From positions 1-64,000 of the forward strand of contig NZ_UNOZ01000022.1 in NCBI RefSeq assembly GCF_900536025.1: a DNA stretch of 64,000 nucleotides, in the 5' to 3' direction. Under the pieces are notes generated by a model. It had not been told where the DNA came from. It made no database searches and saw nothing but the letters and a program-made list of their open reading frames with translations. The DNA is from Pseudomonas reidholzensis (GTDB taxonomy: Bacteria > Pseudomonadota > Gammaproteobacteria > Pseudomonadales > Pseudomonadaceae). Made by a program: the position numbers and the translations under genes. Of this stretch, positions 47,560-56,778 are shown one piece after another; position 1 is the first letter of the stretch; each line of letters opens with the position of its first letter.

Positions 47560-48627
47560 GTGACGATTCAAACAAAACCAGCATTGGATCATGTCCTCAC
47601 CGCCGCCAGCGCCCAAGCCAGCAACGAGCAGGCCTGCGCGATCGCCAAGCTGCATTTTGGCCTGAGTGCCCGCGCAAAACTGCTGGCCGGCGAACGAGAC
47701 CTCAACTTCCACCTGCACTGCGACGACGGCCGTCAGTTTCTGCTGAAAATTTCCAACCCGGCAGAGGATCCGAACGTCACCGACTTCCAGAACAAGGCCC
47801 TGCTGCACATCCAGCACACTGATCCGCAGCTACCGGTGCAGCGTATCCATCCAAGCAGCAATGGCCTGTATCAGGTGTTCGTGGAGCTGAATGGCCAGAC
47901 CGTTCTGATCCGCCTGTTCTCGTTCGTGGTTGGCACGCCCCTGAACAAGGTCGAGCAACCGAGCCGAGTATTGCGCCAGGGTCTGGGCGAGCACCTGGCC
48001 CGCCTGGGGCTGGCCTTGCGCGGTTTCTTCCACCCCGCCGCCGGCCATGAACTGCTCTGGGACATCAAGCACTCGTCGCGCCTGAAGGGGCTGGTCGAAC
48101 ACATCGAACGCGCCGAGGACCGCCAGCTTGCACAGCATTTTCTCGATAATTTCGAGCAGCACGCCCTGCCCCATCTCAAGCGCCTGCGGGCTCAGGTCAT
48201 CCACAACGACCTGAACTTCCACAACGTGATCGTCGATGACCACGACCCTGATGTCATTCGCAACATCCTCGACTTCGGCGACATGGTCCACGCGCCGCTG
48301 ATCAATGACCTGGCGGTGGCAGCGTCCTATCAGCTGGGCGAGCAAGGCGATCCGCTGGAACAGGCGTTCGCCTTCATCGAGGCCTATGACAGGGTCTGCC
48401 CGCTGGAAGACCTCGAGCAGGAAATACTCTTCGACCTGATCGCCGCACGCCTGGTCATGACCGTCGTCATTACCAATTGGCGCGCCTCGATGTACCCCGA
48501 AAACCGGGCGTACATCCTGCGCAACGCGCCGCTGGCGTGGAGCGCGCTGCGCAGGTTCATCCAGGTGTCACGTGAGTCGGCACAACAGACTATTCGCCAG
48601 ATCTGCGCGCGGGAGGTGCAGCAATGA
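47560..48627 (+). CDS. Hydroxylysine-kinase-like aminoglycoside-fold kinase
   Basis: A 355-residue APH-fold kinase. ATP-site landmarks are K63 in 'FLLKISN', the catalytic loop H215-N-D217 to N222 in 'VIHNDLNFHNVIVD' and the metal motif D238-F-G. 'ALRGFFHPAAGHELLWDIKHSSRLKGLVEHI' matches the hydroxylysine kinase (HYKK/AGPHD1) subgroup, which phosphorylates the hydroxyl of 5-hydroxylysine. It begins at GTG 47560 and overlaps the phospho-lyase by 4 bp. The pairing suggests that it phosphorylates a vicinal amino alcohol, which the next enzyme breaks down. With guanidinobutyrase downstream, the substrate may be 4-amino-3-hydroxybutyrate rather than hydroxylysine. Confidence 0.85.
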   Translation: MTIQTKPALDHVLTAASAQASNEQACAIAKLHFGLSARAKLLAGERDLNFHLHCDDGRQFLLKISNPAEDPNVTDFQNKALLHIQHTDPQLPVQRIHPSSNGLYQVFVELNGQTVLIRLFSFVVGTPLNKVEQPSRVLRQGLGEHLARLGLALRGFFHPAAGHELLWDIKHSSRLKGLVEHIERAEDRQLAQHFLDNFEQHALPHLKRLRAQVIHNDLNFHNVIVDDHDPDVIRNILDFGDMVHAPLINDLAVAASYQLGEQGDPLEQAFAFIEAYDRVCPLEDLEQEILFDLIAARLVMTVVITNWRASMYPENRAYILRNAPLAWSALRRFIQVSRESAQQTIRQICAREVQQ

Positions 48628-49943
48628 CCATGGTAAACGGCTTCACTGCCGCGGACGCCGAGCGCCTGCCGGCGACAGAACGTGAACTGGTAGCACGTCG
48701 CGAACGCGCACTTGGCCCAGCCTACCGACTGTTCTACGAGCGCCCTCTGCATATCGTCAGAGGCGAAGGTGTCTGGCTGTATGACGCCGAAGGTAAACGC
48801 TACCTGGATGCCTACAACAACGTCGCCTCGGTGGGCCATTGCAACCCTCATGTGGTGAAGGCGATCTGTGAACAGGCACAGGTGCTCAACACCCATACGC
48901 GTTACATCCACGAGGGGATTCTGGACTACGCCGAAAAGCTCCTGGCGACCTTCCCCGCCGAGCTCAATCACGTGATGTTCACCTGCACCGGCAGCGAAGC
49001 GAACGATCTGGCGCTGCGGATCGCCCGGCAGTACACAGGGGGCACCGGGGTCATCGTCACCCAGCTCGCCTACCACGGCATCACCGAACAGGTCGCTGCG
49101 GCATCACCCTCGCTGGGTTCCGGCGTGCCGGTCGGCCATTGCGTGCGCACCGTACGCGCGCCGGATGCCTACCGCCTGGGCGCCGAAAACGTCTCGCGGA
49201 TCTTCGCCGAAGACGTGCGCAAGGCCATCGAGGACCTGCGCAGTGCCGGGATCAAACCCGCGGCGCTGTTGTTCGACGGGATCTTTGCCAGCGACGGCGT
49301 GCTGTCCGACCCTGCCGGCTTTGCCAAAGAGGCGGTCGAGCTGGCCCAAGCCGAAGGGCTGTTGTACATCGCCGACGAAGTCCAGTCGGGCTTCGGCAGG
49401 ACCGGCTCGCATCTGTGGGGCTTCCAGCGCCATGGGGTCAAGCCCGACATCGTCACCCTGGGCAAACCCATGGGCAATGGTCAACCGATTGCGGCGGCGG
49501 TCATGCGCTCCCAGGTTGTCGAAGCATTCGGCCGCACAGCGCGCTACTTCAACACCTTTGGCGGCAACCCGGTGTCTTGCGCTGCTGGCAATGCAGTCCT
49601 GGAAGTCATCGAGACCCAAGGGCTGTTGCACAACTGCGCAACCGTCGGTGCCTACCTCAAGGCCGGCATCGAAGAGCTCGCCCTGCGCTACCCAGTGATC
49701 GGCGATGTGCGCGGCAGCGGCCTGTTCATTGGCGTGGAACTGGTGACGGACCGCGCCAGCAAAGCGCCCGCCGCTGAAGCCACTCGACAGGTCGTCAACG
49801 GCCTGCGTGATCGAGGTGTGCTGATCAGTTCTGCAGGCCCCATGGAGAACATCCTCAAGGTGCGCCCGCAGCTGATCTTCCAGCGGGAACATGCCGATCT
49901 TTTCATCGAAACGCTGGAAGCCGTGCTGCGCGACCTGCCGTAA
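48624..49943 (+). CDS. Class III PLP enzyme, amino-alcohol phosphate phospho-lyase type
   Basis: A 439-residue fold-type I class III aminotransferase family protein with PLP lysine K281 in 'VTLGKPMGNGQPIAAAV' and 'IADEVQSGFGRTG' (D251). 'YNNVASVGHCNPHVVKAICEQAQVLNTHTRYIHEGILDYAEKLL' and 'FTCTGSEANDLALRIARQYTG' are hallmarks of ethanolamine-phosphate and 5-phosphohydroxylysine phospho-lyases (ETNPPL/PHYKPL), which release ammonia and phosphate to leave an aldehyde. Adjacency to a HYKK-like kinase (4-bp overlap) supports that activity over transamination. GbuA follows 26 bp later in the same operon. Confidence 0.85.
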   Translation: MTMVNGFTAADAERLPATERELVARRERALGPAYRLFYERPLHIVRGEGVWLYDAEGKRYLDAYNNVASVGHCNPHVVKAICEQAQVLNTHTRYIHEGILDYAEKLLATFPAELNHVMFTCTGSEANDLALRIARQYTGGTGVIVTQLAYHGITEQVAAASPSLGSGVPVGHCVRTVRAPDAYRLGAENVSRIFAEDVRKAIEDLRSAGIKPAALLFDGIFASDGVLSDPAGFAKEAVELAQAEGLLYIADEVQSGFGRTGSHLWGFQRHGVKPDIVTLGKPMGNGQPIAAAVMRSQVVEAFGRTARYFNTFGGNPVSCAAGNAVLEVIETQGLLHNCATVGAYLKAGIEELALRYPVIGDVRGSGLFIGVELVTDRASKAPAAEATRQVVNGLRDRGVLISSAGPMENILKVRPQLIFQREHADLFIETLEAVLRDLP

Positions 49944-49969
49944 ACCGATTCGCCTGAGGGACACCTGCA

Positions 49970-50920
49970 ATGACCAAGACTTTTCACCAACCGCTCAGCG
50001 GTAACGAGATGCCGCGCTTCGGCGGCATCGCCACGATGCTGCGCCTGCCCCATTTGCCAACGCCTGAAGGGCTGGATGTAGCCTTCATTGGTGTGCCGCT
50101 GGATATCGGTACCTCGCTGCGCGCCGGCACCCGCTTTGGCCCGCGCTCGATTCGCGCCGAATCGGTGATGATTCGCCCCTACAACATGGCCACCGGTGCG
50201 GCGCCCTTCGACTCCTTGAGCATCGCCGATATCGGTGACGTGGCGATCAACACGTTCAACCTGCCGGCCGCCGTGAAGATCATCGAAGAGGCGTACCACG
50301 GCTACCTGGAGCACGACATCATCCCGATGACGTTGGGTGGCGACCACACCATCACCCTGCCGATCCTGCGCGCCATTCACAGAAAGCATGGCAAGGTCGG
50401 CCTGGTGCACATCGACGCGCATGCCGACGTCAACGATGAGCAATTCGGCGAAAAACTCGCCCACGGCACCACCTTCCGCCGGGCGGTGGAAGAAGGCCTG
50501 CTCGACTGTGATCGCGTGGTGCAGATCGGCCTGCGCGCCCAGGGCTACACCGCCGAAGACTTCAACTGGTGCCGCAAGCAGGGTTTTCGCGTGGTCCAGG
50601 CCGAGGAGTGCTGGCACAAATCGCTGACCCCGCTGATGGAGGAGGTCCGCGAGAAAGTCGGCGGTGGGCCGGTCTACCTGTCGTTCGACATCGATGGCAT
50701 CGACCCTGCCTGGGCACCGGGGACCGGCACCCCGGAAATCGGCGGCCTGACCACCATCCAGGCGATGGAGATCATCCGCGGCTGTGACGGCCTGGACCTG
50801 GTCGGCTGTGACGTGGTGGAGGTTTCGCCGCCCTACGACCTGACCGGCAACACCTCCCTGCTGGGCGCCAACCTGCTCTACGAAATGCTCTGTGTGCTGC
50901 CGGGCGTCATCCACCGATAG
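49970..50920 (+). CDS. gbuA: Guanidinobutyrase (ureohydrolase)
   Basis: A 316-residue arginase-family enzyme with all metal ligands: H126 in 'GGDHTIT', D149/H151/D153 in 'DAHADVND', and D240/D242 in 'SFDIDGIDPAWAPGTGTPE'. The whole sequence, including 'QPLSGNEMPRFGGIATMLRLPH', 'RPYNMATGAAPFDSL' and 'LLYEMLCVLPGV', closely follows P. aeruginosa GbuA as I recall it, rather than agmatinase SpeB. It cleaves 4-guanidinobutanoate to GABA and urea using Mn or Ni. In this operon it may act on a 3-hydroxy analogue. A clear hairpin terminator follows the stop. Confidence 0.9.
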   Translation: MTKTFHQPLSGNEMPRFGGIATMLRLPHLPTPEGLDVAFIGVPLDIGTSLRAGTRFGPRSIRAESVMIRPYNMATGAAPFDSLSIADIGDVAINTFNLPAAVKIIEEAYHGYLEHDIIPMTLGGDHTITLPILRAIHRKHGKVGLVHIDAHADVNDEQFGEKLAHGTTFRRAVEEGLLDCDRVVQIGLRAQGYTAEDFNWCRKQGFRVVQAEECWHKSLTPLMEEVREKVGGGPVYLSFDIDGIDPAWAPGTGTPEIGGLTTIQAMEIIRGCDGLDLVGCDVVEVSPPYDLTGNTSLLGANLLYEMLCVLPGVIHR

Positions 50921-50928
50921 CCGCTGTC

Positions 50929-50949
50929 GGGGAGCGCCTGGCGCTCCCC
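50929..50949 (+). terminator. Terminator hairpin after gbuA
   Basis: GGGGAGCGC and GCGCTCCCC form a perfect 9-bp stem around a 3-base loop, 8 bp after the gbuA stop and followed by TTCCATT. It probably ends the kinase-lyase-gbuA transcript. Confidence 0.7.
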
Positions 50950-51152
50950 TTCCATTCAGGAAAACCCATGCCATGTACAACAATAAAAGGCACCCGATGA
51001 ACGACCTGACACCTCAGTGCTGGATGTTTTTGCACCCGCGTTCGAAGGCAAGACCCTTTTGATACTGCCTTTTTGACCGCAAGACGCGCAGCGGCCGCAG
51101 AGCCGTAACAGCGCCTGTTCAAAACATCTGCCCTTACACTTTGAGGTGACCT
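50950..51152. other. Leader region of the NCS1 permease gene
   Basis: It holds the promoter region of the permease. A 21-codon frame at 50997-51062 begins ATG after AAAGG and contains 'HPRSKARPF'; it could be a leader peptide or a gene remnant, but nothing else supports it. No firm promoter was recognised. Confidence 0.35.
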
Positions 51153-52688
51153 ATGTCGCATCAACAGGACAAACACGTCTCGCTGACCCGGATCGAGACC
51201 TTTGGCGTTGAACGCATTCCCGATCATGAGCGATGCGCCACGCCGTTCGACCTCTTCCGCATGATCTTCGGCGGGGCCAACACCTTCGCCACCTGCATGC
51301 TGGGGGCATTCCCGGTCCTGTTCGGGCTGTCCTTCTGGGCCGGCGCCGCGTCCATTGTGCTGGGCGTTTTGCTGGGCTCGATCATTCTCTCGCCGGTGTC
51401 GCTGCTGGGGCCGATCAATGGCACCAACAATGCCGTTTCATCCGGCGCCCACTTTGGCGTTCATGGCCGTGTCGTGGGATCGTTCCTGGCGCTACTGGTG
51501 GCGATCGCGTTCTTCTCCATCGGTGTCTGGAGCGCCGGCGATGCGTTGCTGGGGGCACTGCATCGGCTGATCGGCCTGCCTGAGTCCGATGGGGTGCTGG
51601 CGATGATCTATGCCTTCTTTGCCTTGCTGGTGCTGGTGATCTGCATCTACGGCTTTCAGTTCATGCTGTGGGTCAACAAGATCGCGGTCTGGAGCGCGAC
51701 GATCCTGTTCTTCGTGGGCATCTTCGCCTTCAAGGACACCTTCAATGCCGACTTCGCCGGGACCGTGTCGCTGGTCAATCCTGACACCTTCTGGCCGGCC
51801 TTCATCGGCTCTACCCTGCTGGCCATGAGCAACCCGATCTCGTTCGGCGCCTCGATCGGTGACTGGGCACGCTACATCCCTGACACGACGCCTAAGTACC
51901 GCATCATCGGCGCGACCATCCTCGCCCAGCTGGCGACCCTGTCTCCCTTCCTGTTCGGCCTGGCCACGGCCTGTATCGTCGCCGAGCATGCGCCGCAGTA
52001 CATGGCCGACAACAACTACATCGGCGGGCTGCTGGCCGTTGCGCCGGGGTGGTACTTCCTGCCGCTGGCAATGATCGCCTTTATCGGCGGGTTCTCCACC
52101 GGCACTGCCTCGCTGTATGGGGTCGGCCTGGACATGTCCAGCCTGGTACCGAACATCTTCACCCGCGCCAAGGCCACCCTGGTGATTGGCCTGGTGGCGG
52201 TGGCATTCATCTTCATCGGGCGCTTCGGCTTCAACCTGGTGCAGAGCGTTTCCACCTTTGCCGTGCTGATCGTCACCTGTACCACGCCGTGGATGGTGGT
52301 GTTGGGACTGGGCCTGATCGTGCGCCGGGGTTTCTACCACGCTGACGACCTGCAGGTGTTCACCCGAGGACTTCGCGGCGGTGCCTACTGGTTCCATAAC
52401 GGCTGGAACTGGCGTGGCCTGGGCGCCTGGATCCCTAGCGCAGTCATCGGCCTGTGCTTCGTCAACATCCCCGGTCAGTTCGTCGGACCGTTGGCAGGCC
52501 TGGCCGGTGATATCGATATCAGCCTGCCGGTGTCCCTGCTGCTGTCCGCAGCCCTGTACTGGACGTTGCTGGTGATCTGCCCCGAACCCCGTGAGGTGTA
52601 TGGCCCCAAAGGCGCCTTTGGCCTGCCGTCACCGCACACCCTGAGTCTGGATGCTCAAAAAACAATAATGCGCCACATCGGTCGCTGA
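51153..52688 (+). CDS. NCS1 purine-cytosine-permease family transporter
   Basis: A 511-residue membrane protein with about 12 helices. It has the NCS1 pattern 'IFGGANTFATCMLGAFPVLFGLSFW', 'LGPINGTNNAVSSGAHFGVHGRVVG' and 'ISFGASIGDWARYIPD'. NCS1 carriers import nucleobases, allantoin and related nitrogen compounds with Na+ or H+. P. aeruginosa has a related carrier near gbuA (from memory), so 4-guanidinobutyrate or a similar guanidino acid is a likelier substrate here. 'GAGG' lies 9 bases before the ATG. The ABC transporter genes follow after 81 bp. Confidence 0.88.
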   Translation: MSHQQDKHVSLTRIETFGVERIPDHERCATPFDLFRMIFGGANTFATCMLGAFPVLFGLSFWAGAASIVLGVLLGSIILSPVSLLGPINGTNNAVSSGAHFGVHGRVVGSFLALLVAIAFFSIGVWSAGDALLGALHRLIGLPESDGVLAMIYAFFALLVLVICIYGFQFMLWVNKIAVWSATILFFVGIFAFKDTFNADFAGTVSLVNPDTFWPAFIGSTLLAMSNPISFGASIGDWARYIPDTTPKYRIIGATILAQLATLSPFLFGLATACIVAEHAPQYMADNNYIGGLLAVAPGWYFLPLAMIAFIGGFSTGTASLYGVGLDMSSLVPNIFTRAKATLVIGLVAVAFIFIGRFGFNLVQSVSTFAVLIVTCTTPWMVVLGLGLIVRRGFYHADDLQVFTRGLRGGAYWFHNGWNWRGLGAWIPSAVIGLCFVNIPGQFVGPLAGLAGDIDISLPVSLLLSAALYWTLLVICPEPREVYGPKGAFGLPSPHTLSLDAQKTIMRHIGR

Positions 52689-52769
52689 AAAGCCTGCATC
52701 TCTTCAAATCTGCCCAGATTACCCGGTGCCCACACGGGCAGCGGGCTTGCGAACTCAGAGGAAACATCC

Positions 52770-53588
52770 ATGCGCAGCCTCACACTTGCTCTGTCCATTT
52801 TCGCCCTTGTCGGTGGCCTCAACAGCGCTTATGCCGATGAAACGGTCAAGCCCGATTTCATCGCCGACGGTGAGTTCAAAGTCTGTTCGGACCCCTCATT
52901 CCCGCCCCTGGAGTTTTTCGAGAAAGCCGGCGACAAAGAGCCCGTCGGGTTCGATGCCGACATGGTGCGCGCCCTGGCCAAACATTGGGAGGTGCGCCCA
53001 GGTTTCTTCGTAACCGAGTTCACCGGACTGCTCCCAGGGCTTGAGGCCAACCGCTGTGATGCCGTGATCAGCGGGACCTTGATCACACCGGAACGGACCC
53101 AGAAGCTGCAGGCGGTGGGCTACCTGGCAACCTCCAACGTAGTCATCGGATCGAGCAAGTCCACATTCAAGATGACCCACCTGGATGACCTCAGTGGCCA
53201 GGTCGTGGCCATTCAGTCCGGCACCAACAACGTCAAGATCATGAATGAGCTGAACGCTCACCTCGCGGCCGCCGGCAAACCTCAAGCGACCGTGCAGACC
53301 TACCCCAAGCAGAGCGATGCCATTCAGCAGTTGCTGCTCGGCCGCGCAGTCGCGTCGATCTCCCAGGCGACCGAGTACGCCTACCGCGACCTGTTGAACC
53401 CAGGTCAGTTGCAGACCCTGTACACCTTCCCGGAGAAGCAGATTTTCGGCGTCTACATCCGCCCGATCGAGGGTAACCGCAAGGCGCTTGAGCAAGCGCT
53501 GGCAGCACTGCGCAGCCAAGGCGAGATGAAGGTCATCGCCGAGAAGTGGAAGTTGCCCAGCGTCAGCGTGGAACAACTGAACCCGTAA
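52770..53588 (+). CDS. Amino-acid ABC transporter substrate-binding protein
   Basis: A 272-residue family-3 periplasmic binding protein. The signal peptide is residues 1-22 (MRSLTLALSIFALVGGLNSAYA). 'FKVCSDPSFPPLEFFEKAGDKEPVGFDADMVRALAKHWE' and 'GLLPGLEANRCDAVISGTLITPERTQKL' are typical of lysine/arginine/ornithine-type ligand sites. It delivers an amino acid, here perhaps arginine or a guanidino acid, to the permease. The permease gene follows 24 bp later. Confidence 0.9.
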   Translation: MRSLTLALSIFALVGGLNSAYADETVKPDFIADGEFKVCSDPSFPPLEFFEKAGDKEPVGFDADMVRALAKHWEVRPGFFVTEFTGLLPGLEANRCDAVISGTLITPERTQKLQAVGYLATSNVVIGSSKSTFKMTHLDDLSGQVVAIQSGTNNVKIMNELNAHLAAAGKPQATVQTYPKQSDAIQQLLLGRAVASISQATEYAYRDLLNPGQLQTLYTFPEKQIFGVYIRPIEGNRKALEQALAALRSQGEMKVIAEKWKLPSVSVEQLNP

Positions 53589-53612
53589 CTTCGACGTCCA
53601 GGAGTATTGGCC

Positions 53613-54353
53613 ATGCAGTTCGACTTCCAGGTTTTCCTCAGTGCCCTGACTTCGTACGCATTCTTCAAGGGCGCGTGCATCACCCTGGCGCTGGCGCTGT
53701 TGTCGCATTCGGTCGGGATTGCCTTGTCGATCCCTGCCGCGTTGGCGCTGGACGGCCCGCCGAGACTCTGGCGGACCGCCCTGCGCTCGGTACTGAGCGT
53801 GTTCCGCGGGGCGCCGACGCTGTTGCAACTGCTGTTCGTATGGAACGCCCTGCCGCAGTTCTTCCCAGTCCTGCAGCAAGCGTGGTTCACCCCGTTCATC
53901 GCCGCCTGGATCGCCCTCAGCCTCAACGAAGCGGCGTACCAGGTGGAGATCAACCGGGCGGCACTCAAGGCGATCGATCCGGGGCAGTACAGCGCCGGGC
54001 ATGCGCTGGGGCTCTCGCGCTGGCACACCCTGCGCCATGTGATCCTGCCGCAAGCGGCGCGCATTGGTATCCCGCCGACGGCCAACGAGTTCATCACCCT
54101 GCTGAAAATCACCTCGCTGGCCTCGGTGATTTCGCTGCAGGAGCTGATGGCGGTCACCTCGCAAACGGTCTCCACCACGTTCCAGTTCTCCGAGTACTAC
54201 GCGGTGGCGTTGGTCTACTACCTGGTCATGGTCTACACGCTGAGCGGCCTGCAAAAACGGCTGGAGAGGCGCCTGGCCTGGGATGCACCGACGGCAGAAA
54301 TCAACCGCGTGAGTTTTGTTCAACGCACCATGGCCCGCCTGCGGCGGGTATGA
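53613..54353 (+). CDS. Amino-acid ABC transporter permease
   Basis: A 246-residue HisMQ-type permease with about five helices and the ATPase-contact loop '[30 protein letters not shown]'. GGAG lies 8 bases before the ATG at 53613. Only one permease gene is present, whereas many arginine/ornithine systems have two, so it probably works as a homodimer. Its stop is followed by AGGAGG, the ribosome binding site for the ATPase gene. Confidence 0.88.
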   Translation: MQFDFQVFLSALTSYAFFKGACITLALALLSHSVGIALSIPAALALDGPPRLWRTALRSVLSVFRGAPTLLQLLFVWNALPQFFPVLQQAWFTPFIAAWIALSLNEAAYQVEINRAALKAIDPGQYSAGHALGLSRWHTLRHVILPQAARIGIPPTANEFITLLKITSLASVISLQELMAVTSQTVSTTFQFSEYYAVALVYYLVMVYTLSGLQKRLERRLAWDAPTAEINRVSFVQRTMARLRRV

Positions 54354-54363
54354 GGAGGTCAGC

Positions 54364-55095
54364 ATGAGCGAAATGATCCTGCTCCACCACGTCAACAAAC
54401 GCTATGGCGACTTCCATGTCCTCCAGGACATCGACATGACCGTGCAAGCGGGCGAGAAGATCGTCATCTGCGGGCCCTCCGGCTCTGGCAAGTCGACCCT
54501 GATCCGCTGCATCAACCGGCTGGCACCGCACGACAGCGGGACGATCATCGTCGAGGGCCAGGACATCAGCAAAAGCCAGGGCAGCCAGTTCGCCCGGCGC
54601 GAAGTGGGCATGGTGTTCCAGAACTTCAACCTGTTCCCGCACCTGTCGGTGCTCGACAACTGCACCCTGGCGCCGATGAAAGTCCGCGGGCTGTCGCGCG
54701 ATGCCGCCGAGGCACTGGCCCAGGGCTACCTGAACCGCGTCCACATCGGTGCCCATGCCCACAAAAAGCCGTGCCAGCTGTCTGGCGGCCAGCAACAACG
54801 CGTGGCCATCGCCCGGGCGTTGTGCATGAGCCCGAAAGTGATGCTGTTCGACGAGCCGACTTCGGCGCTGGACCCGGAAATGGTCGGCGAGGTGCTGGAG
54901 GTGATGACCGGCCTGGCGAAAGACGGCATGACCATGTTGTGCGTGACCCATGAGATGGACTTCGCCCGCAAGGTCGCTGACCGGGTGGTGTTCATGGACG
55001 CTGGCCGGATCGTTGAAACCGCTGCCCCCAAGACATTTTTCGAGGCGCCGCAAAGCCCCCGTGCGCGCGCGTTCCTGGCCCAGATTCACCACTGA
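54364..55095 (+). CDS. Amino-acid ABC transporter ATP-binding protein
   Basis: A 243-residue polar amino-acid ATPase: Walker A '[17 protein letters not shown]', Q-loop '[20 protein letters not shown]', signature '[16 protein letters not shown]', Walker B '[14 protein letters not shown]' and H-loop '[10 protein letters not shown]'. It completes the importer made of the two preceding genes. The start at 54364 has AGGAGG just upstream, overlapping the permease end. The AruI-like gene follows after 39 bp. Confidence 0.92.
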   Translation: MSEMILLHHVNKRYGDFHVLQDIDMTVQAGEKIVICGPSGSGKSTLIRCINRLAPHDSGTIIVEGQDISKSQGSQFARREVGMVFQNFNLFPHLSVLDNCTLAPMKVRGLSRDAAEALAQGYLNRVHIGAHAHKKPCQLSGGQQQRVAIARALCMSPKVMLFDEPTSALDPEMVGEVLEVMTGLAKDGMTMLCVTHEMDFARKVADRVVFMDAGRIVETAAPKTFFEAPQSPRARAFLAQIHH

Positions 55096-55134
55096 CGCTT
55101 GGCCGTTGGTGCGGTTTTTCTAATGGAGATTCAA

Positions 55135-56745
55135 ATGACTACCTGTGCAGAGTACCTGGTCAATCAACTGCAGGCCTGGAGCGTCGACACCGTGTTCGGC
55201 ATTCCCGGTGTGCATACCATCGGCCTGTACCGTGGCTTGCCCAAAAGCCGTATTCGCCACGTCACTCCCCGCCATGAACAAGGCATCGGCTTCATGGCCG
55301 ACGGCTATGCCCGAGTGACCGGAAAACCCGGTGTGTGCTTCTGCATTACCGGCCCCGGCATGACCAACATTGCCACCGCACTGGGGCAAGCCTATGCCGA
55401 CTCGATACCGATCCTGGTGATTTCCAGCGTCAACGAGCGCAGCCGACTGGGGCTGGGCAACGGCTACCTGCATGAGCTGCCCAGCCAACGCAATCTGATT
55501 GCCGGTGTCACCGCGTTCAGCCATACCGTACTGAGCCTCGAGCAACTGCCTCAGATCCTGCTGCAAGCCTTCAGCCTGTTCAGGAGTGGCCGCCCACAAC
55601 CGGTGCATATCGAAATACCGCTGGACCTGATCGAGAGTGATGCCAGCCACCTGCCGATCCTCGAGCTGCCGCGCCAGGGCCGGCTTGCGCCTGATCCGGA
55701 GTTGATCAGCGCGGCCGCCGAGCTGCTGCTCAAGGCAGAGCGACCACTGCTGCTGGTCGGCGGCGGCTGCCAGGCAGCCTTCGAAAAAGTGCGCCTGCTG
55801 GCGGCAGCCCTGGATGCACCTACCGCGTGCACGATCAACGCCAAGGGCATCTTGCCCGACGGCCATCCGCTGGCTCTCGGCAGCAACCAGTCACTCGTTC
55901 CGGTGCGCAAGCTGGCCGCCGAAGCCGATGTGATTCTCGCCATCGGTACCGAACTGGCAGAGACCGACTACGACGTGGTGTTCGATGGCGGCTTCAAGCT
56001 GAACGGCACGCTCATCCGTATCGACGTCGACCCGGCCCAGCTCAATCGCAATTTCGTGCCCACCCTCGCCCTGCCAGCAGATGCCGAGCTGGCGATCGAT
56101 GCGCTGCTCGAGCAGTTGCCGCTCAGCGTCCTCAGCCATGACAGCGTGGGTGCCCAACGCGCCGCAGGCGTGCGCAAACAGGTCAGCCAGGATCTGCAAG
56201 GCTGGGCGGATTACTCGCGCCTGTTCGACGTCATCACCCAGGCCTTGCCCAATGCCCGCTATGTCGGCGACTCCACGCAAACGGTCTACACCGGCAACCA
56301 CCTGGTCGAGCTGGACGGCCCGCGCCGCTGGTTCAACGCCTCCACAGGTTACGGCACGCTGGGTTATGCGTTGCCCGCCGCGATCGGCGCCAAGATCGCC
56401 GACCCGCAGTCGCCGGTGGTCTGCCTGATCGGCGACGGCGGCCTGCAGTTCACCTTGGGCGAGATGAGCAGCGCCGTCGAAGCCAATGCACCGATCATCG
56501 TCTTGCTGTGGAACAACAACGGCTATGGCGAAATCAAGACGGCGATGGTGCGCCGTGATGTGGAACCGCTCGGCGTCGATATCTACACCCCCGAATTCAA
56601 GACCATCGCCCAGGGCTTCGGTTGGCAGGCCGCCCGTGCAACGGATCATCAGGACCTCGCCAGGCTGCTGGTCGAAGCCGGGCAAAGCCGCGTGCCGACC
56701 CTGATTGAAGTCTGTGAAACAGCGCCGTTCGCGACTGCACCGTAA
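55135..56745 (+). CDS. aruI: 5-guanidino-2-oxopentanoate decarboxylase-like (AruI type)
   Basis: A 536-residue ThDP enzyme. The catalytic Glu is E48 in 'TPRHEQGIGFMADGYARVTG', and the cofactor motif runs from GDG 433-435 ('LIGDGGLQF') to NNN 460-462. 'QLQAWSVDTVFGIPGVHTIGLYRGL' and 'GLGNGYLHELPSQRNLIAGV' match the 2-ketoarginine decarboxylase AruI of P. aeruginosa. It decarboxylates 5-guanidino-2-oxopentanoate, or a hydroxylated analogue, to the guanidino aldehyde. The start at 55135 is set by GGAG. It is followed by the aldehyde dehydrogenase after 33 bp. No aruH-like aminotransferase is adjacent. Confidence 0.87.
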   Translation: MTTCAEYLVNQLQAWSVDTVFGIPGVHTIGLYRGLPKSRIRHVTPRHEQGIGFMADGYARVTGKPGVCFCITGPGMTNIATALGQAYADSIPILVISSVNERSRLGLGNGYLHELPSQRNLIAGVTAFSHTVLSLEQLPQILLQAFSLFRSGRPQPVHIEIPLDLIESDASHLPILELPRQGRLAPDPELISAAAELLLKAERPLLLVGGGCQAAFEKVRLLAAALDAPTACTINAKGILPDGHPLALGSNQSLVPVRKLAAEADVILAIGTELAETDYDVVFDGGFKLNGTLIRIDVDPAQLNRNFVPTLALPADAELAIDALLEQLPLSVLSHDSVGAQRAAGVRKQVSQDLQGWADYSRLFDVITQALPNARYVGDSTQTVYTGNHLVELDGPRRWFNASTGYGTLGYALPAAIGAKIADPQSPVVCLIGDGGLQFTLGEMSSAVEANAPIIVLLWNNNGYGEIKTAMVRRDVEPLGVDIYTPEFKTIAQGFGWQAARATDHQDLARLLVEAGQSRVPTLIEVCETAPFATAP

Positions 56746-56778
56746 GCACACCCGTCTTTCTGAACAATAGGAGTTCCA

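Noticed and set aside
49970-50920. Agmatinase SpeB
   Set aside because: The metal motifs are common to the family, but the full-length pattern follows GbuA and the neighbouring KauB/AruI genes supply guanidinobutanoate.
50997-51062. 21-codon frame as a leader peptide
   Set aside because: It has a fair ribosome binding site but no attenuator structure or repeated regulatory codons; kept only as a note.
55135-56745. Acetolactate synthase for the AruI-like gene
   Set aside because: The ThDP fold is shared, but N-terminal and middle signatures match 2-ketoarginine decarboxylase, and the neighbours are guanidino-compound enzymes.
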